DNA from: Leptoclinus maculatus | Taxonomy: Eukaryota; Chordata; Actinopteri; Perciformes; Stichaeidae | DNA: 64,000 bases | NCBI GenBank assembly: GCA_032191485.1 | Contig: JAVDOI010000007.1 | Location: 6,024,042-6,088,041, forward strand | Direction: 5' to 3' | Part shown: positions 63,635 through 64,000 of the stretch, piece after piece | Numbering within the stretch: the first letter of the stretch is position 1 | Layout of the letters: each line of letters opens with the position of its first letter | Position numbers and translations under genes: made by a program | Notes under the pieces: model-generated | Seen by the model: only the letters and a program-made list of their open reading frames with translations | The model's database searches: none | What the model was told of the DNA's origin: nothing

Positions 63635-64000
63635 TCACGGGGAGAACAGCACGGTCTTGATGTACGCCACGGTCGTGTAGTTCAACAACATGTCCACGTG
63701 TTCGTTCCCGGGGAGCTCTTTCAACGTCACCGGCTGCTTTTGCTTTCCCACCCACCGCCCGCACTGGACGGCGCTCAGTAGGTTCACCGTCCCGTCCCCG
63801 TCGCCGAGCACCGCCGTGGGCTCCACGTCGGGGAACTTGTCCGAGTACTGGAAGGCCTCCGCCGTGGCGACGCCGCTGCCGTACAGGCAGTGGACGGCCA
63901 CGCCGGGGGGCGCGAGGTTGGCCACCAGCGACTCCGTGTCCTGCCGCATCAGCCAGCCGTCCTCAAAGCCGATGTCTGAGTAGAGCCGCTTGAAGTCCAG
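63635..64000 (-). CDS. pla2g15: Lysosomal phospholipase A and acyltransferase (PLA2G15), C-terminal exon, partial
   Basis: PLA2G15 (LPLA2) cleaves phospholipids and transacylates ceramide at acidic pH in lysosomes; it is an alpha/beta-hydrolase of the LCAT family. The frame is open from the window edge to TGA at 63635-63637 (121 codons). It contains YSDIGFEDGWLMRQDTESLV, VHCLYGSGVATAEAF, the catalytic-Asp block LGDGDGTVNLLSA and the catalytic-His block LPGNEHVDMLLNYTT, ending VLFSP. GDGDGTVNL distinguishes it from LCAT itself. The nucleophile serine, signal peptide and upstream exons lie beyond 64000. No in-frame break was seen. Confidence 0.95.
   Translation of the reverse strand: MDFKRLYSDIGFEDGWLMRQDTESLVANLAPPGVAVHCLYGSGVATAEAFQYSDKFPDVEPTAVLGDGDGTVNLLSAVQCGRWVGKQKQPVTLKELPGNEHVDMLLNYTTVAYIKTVLFSP

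Overview
The window is nuclear DNA from a ray-finned fish, most likely a percomorph teleost. This rests on intron-exon genes of vertebrate type, very long (CA/GT)n microsatellites, L2-type LINE and hAT/piggyBac debris of the kind common in fish, and repeated GCTAACGTTAGC-like words. No prokaryotic feature, CRISPR array, rRNA or convincing tRNA was seen.

Layout. (1) 2395-23699, minus: the first three coding exons of FA2H (fatty acid 2-hydroxylase), with an 18-kb first intron full of microsatellites and DNA-transposon remnants. The membrane-bound catalytic exons lie before position 1. Exon 4 is cut off from exon 3 by at least a nested hAT/piggyBac pair (about 153-2267). (2) 24000-32100: gene-free, made of a fold-back MITE (25251-26103) and a 3.4-kb hAT composite with an exact 8-bp target duplication (26315-29764), into which a 5'-truncated, broken L2 LINE is inserted. 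(3) 32232-35172, plus: a three-exon gene with TATA box and poly(A) signal that encodes a basic 108-residue protein I do not recognise. (4) 36600-38298: a 1.7-kb element with perfect 37-bp terminal inverted repeats. A frameshifted LINE scrap follows near 39.2-39.6 kb. (5) 43176-50730, minus: the complete CSNK2A2 (casein kinase 2 alpha') in 11 coding exons, 349 codons, with a CpG-rich 5' region to about 51.7 kb. (6) 55760-57568, minus: the intronless coding region of ZNF319, with a non-coding first exon near 58.8 kb. (7) 59756-61892, plus: complete USB1 (U6 snRNA 3' exonuclease), 7 coding exons, 276 codons, head-to-head with ZNF319. (8) 63635-64000, minus: the C-terminal end of PLA2G15, tail-to-tail with USB1.

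The recognisable genes are housekeeping or metabolic: sphingolipid 2-hydroxylation, a Ser/Thr kinase, a zinc-finger protein, U6 RNA maturation and lysosomal phospholipid breakdown. They are not an operon. Their human counterparts lie on 16q21-q23, so the window looks like a rearranged block of conserved linkage. The most unusual sequence features are the unnamed small gene, TG-repeat tracts that directly form or abut splice sites in three genes, a perfect 21-bp-arm hairpin at 48557, and the layered transposon insertions. All splice models were built by eye from GT-AG signals, reading-frame continuity and remembered family sequences.
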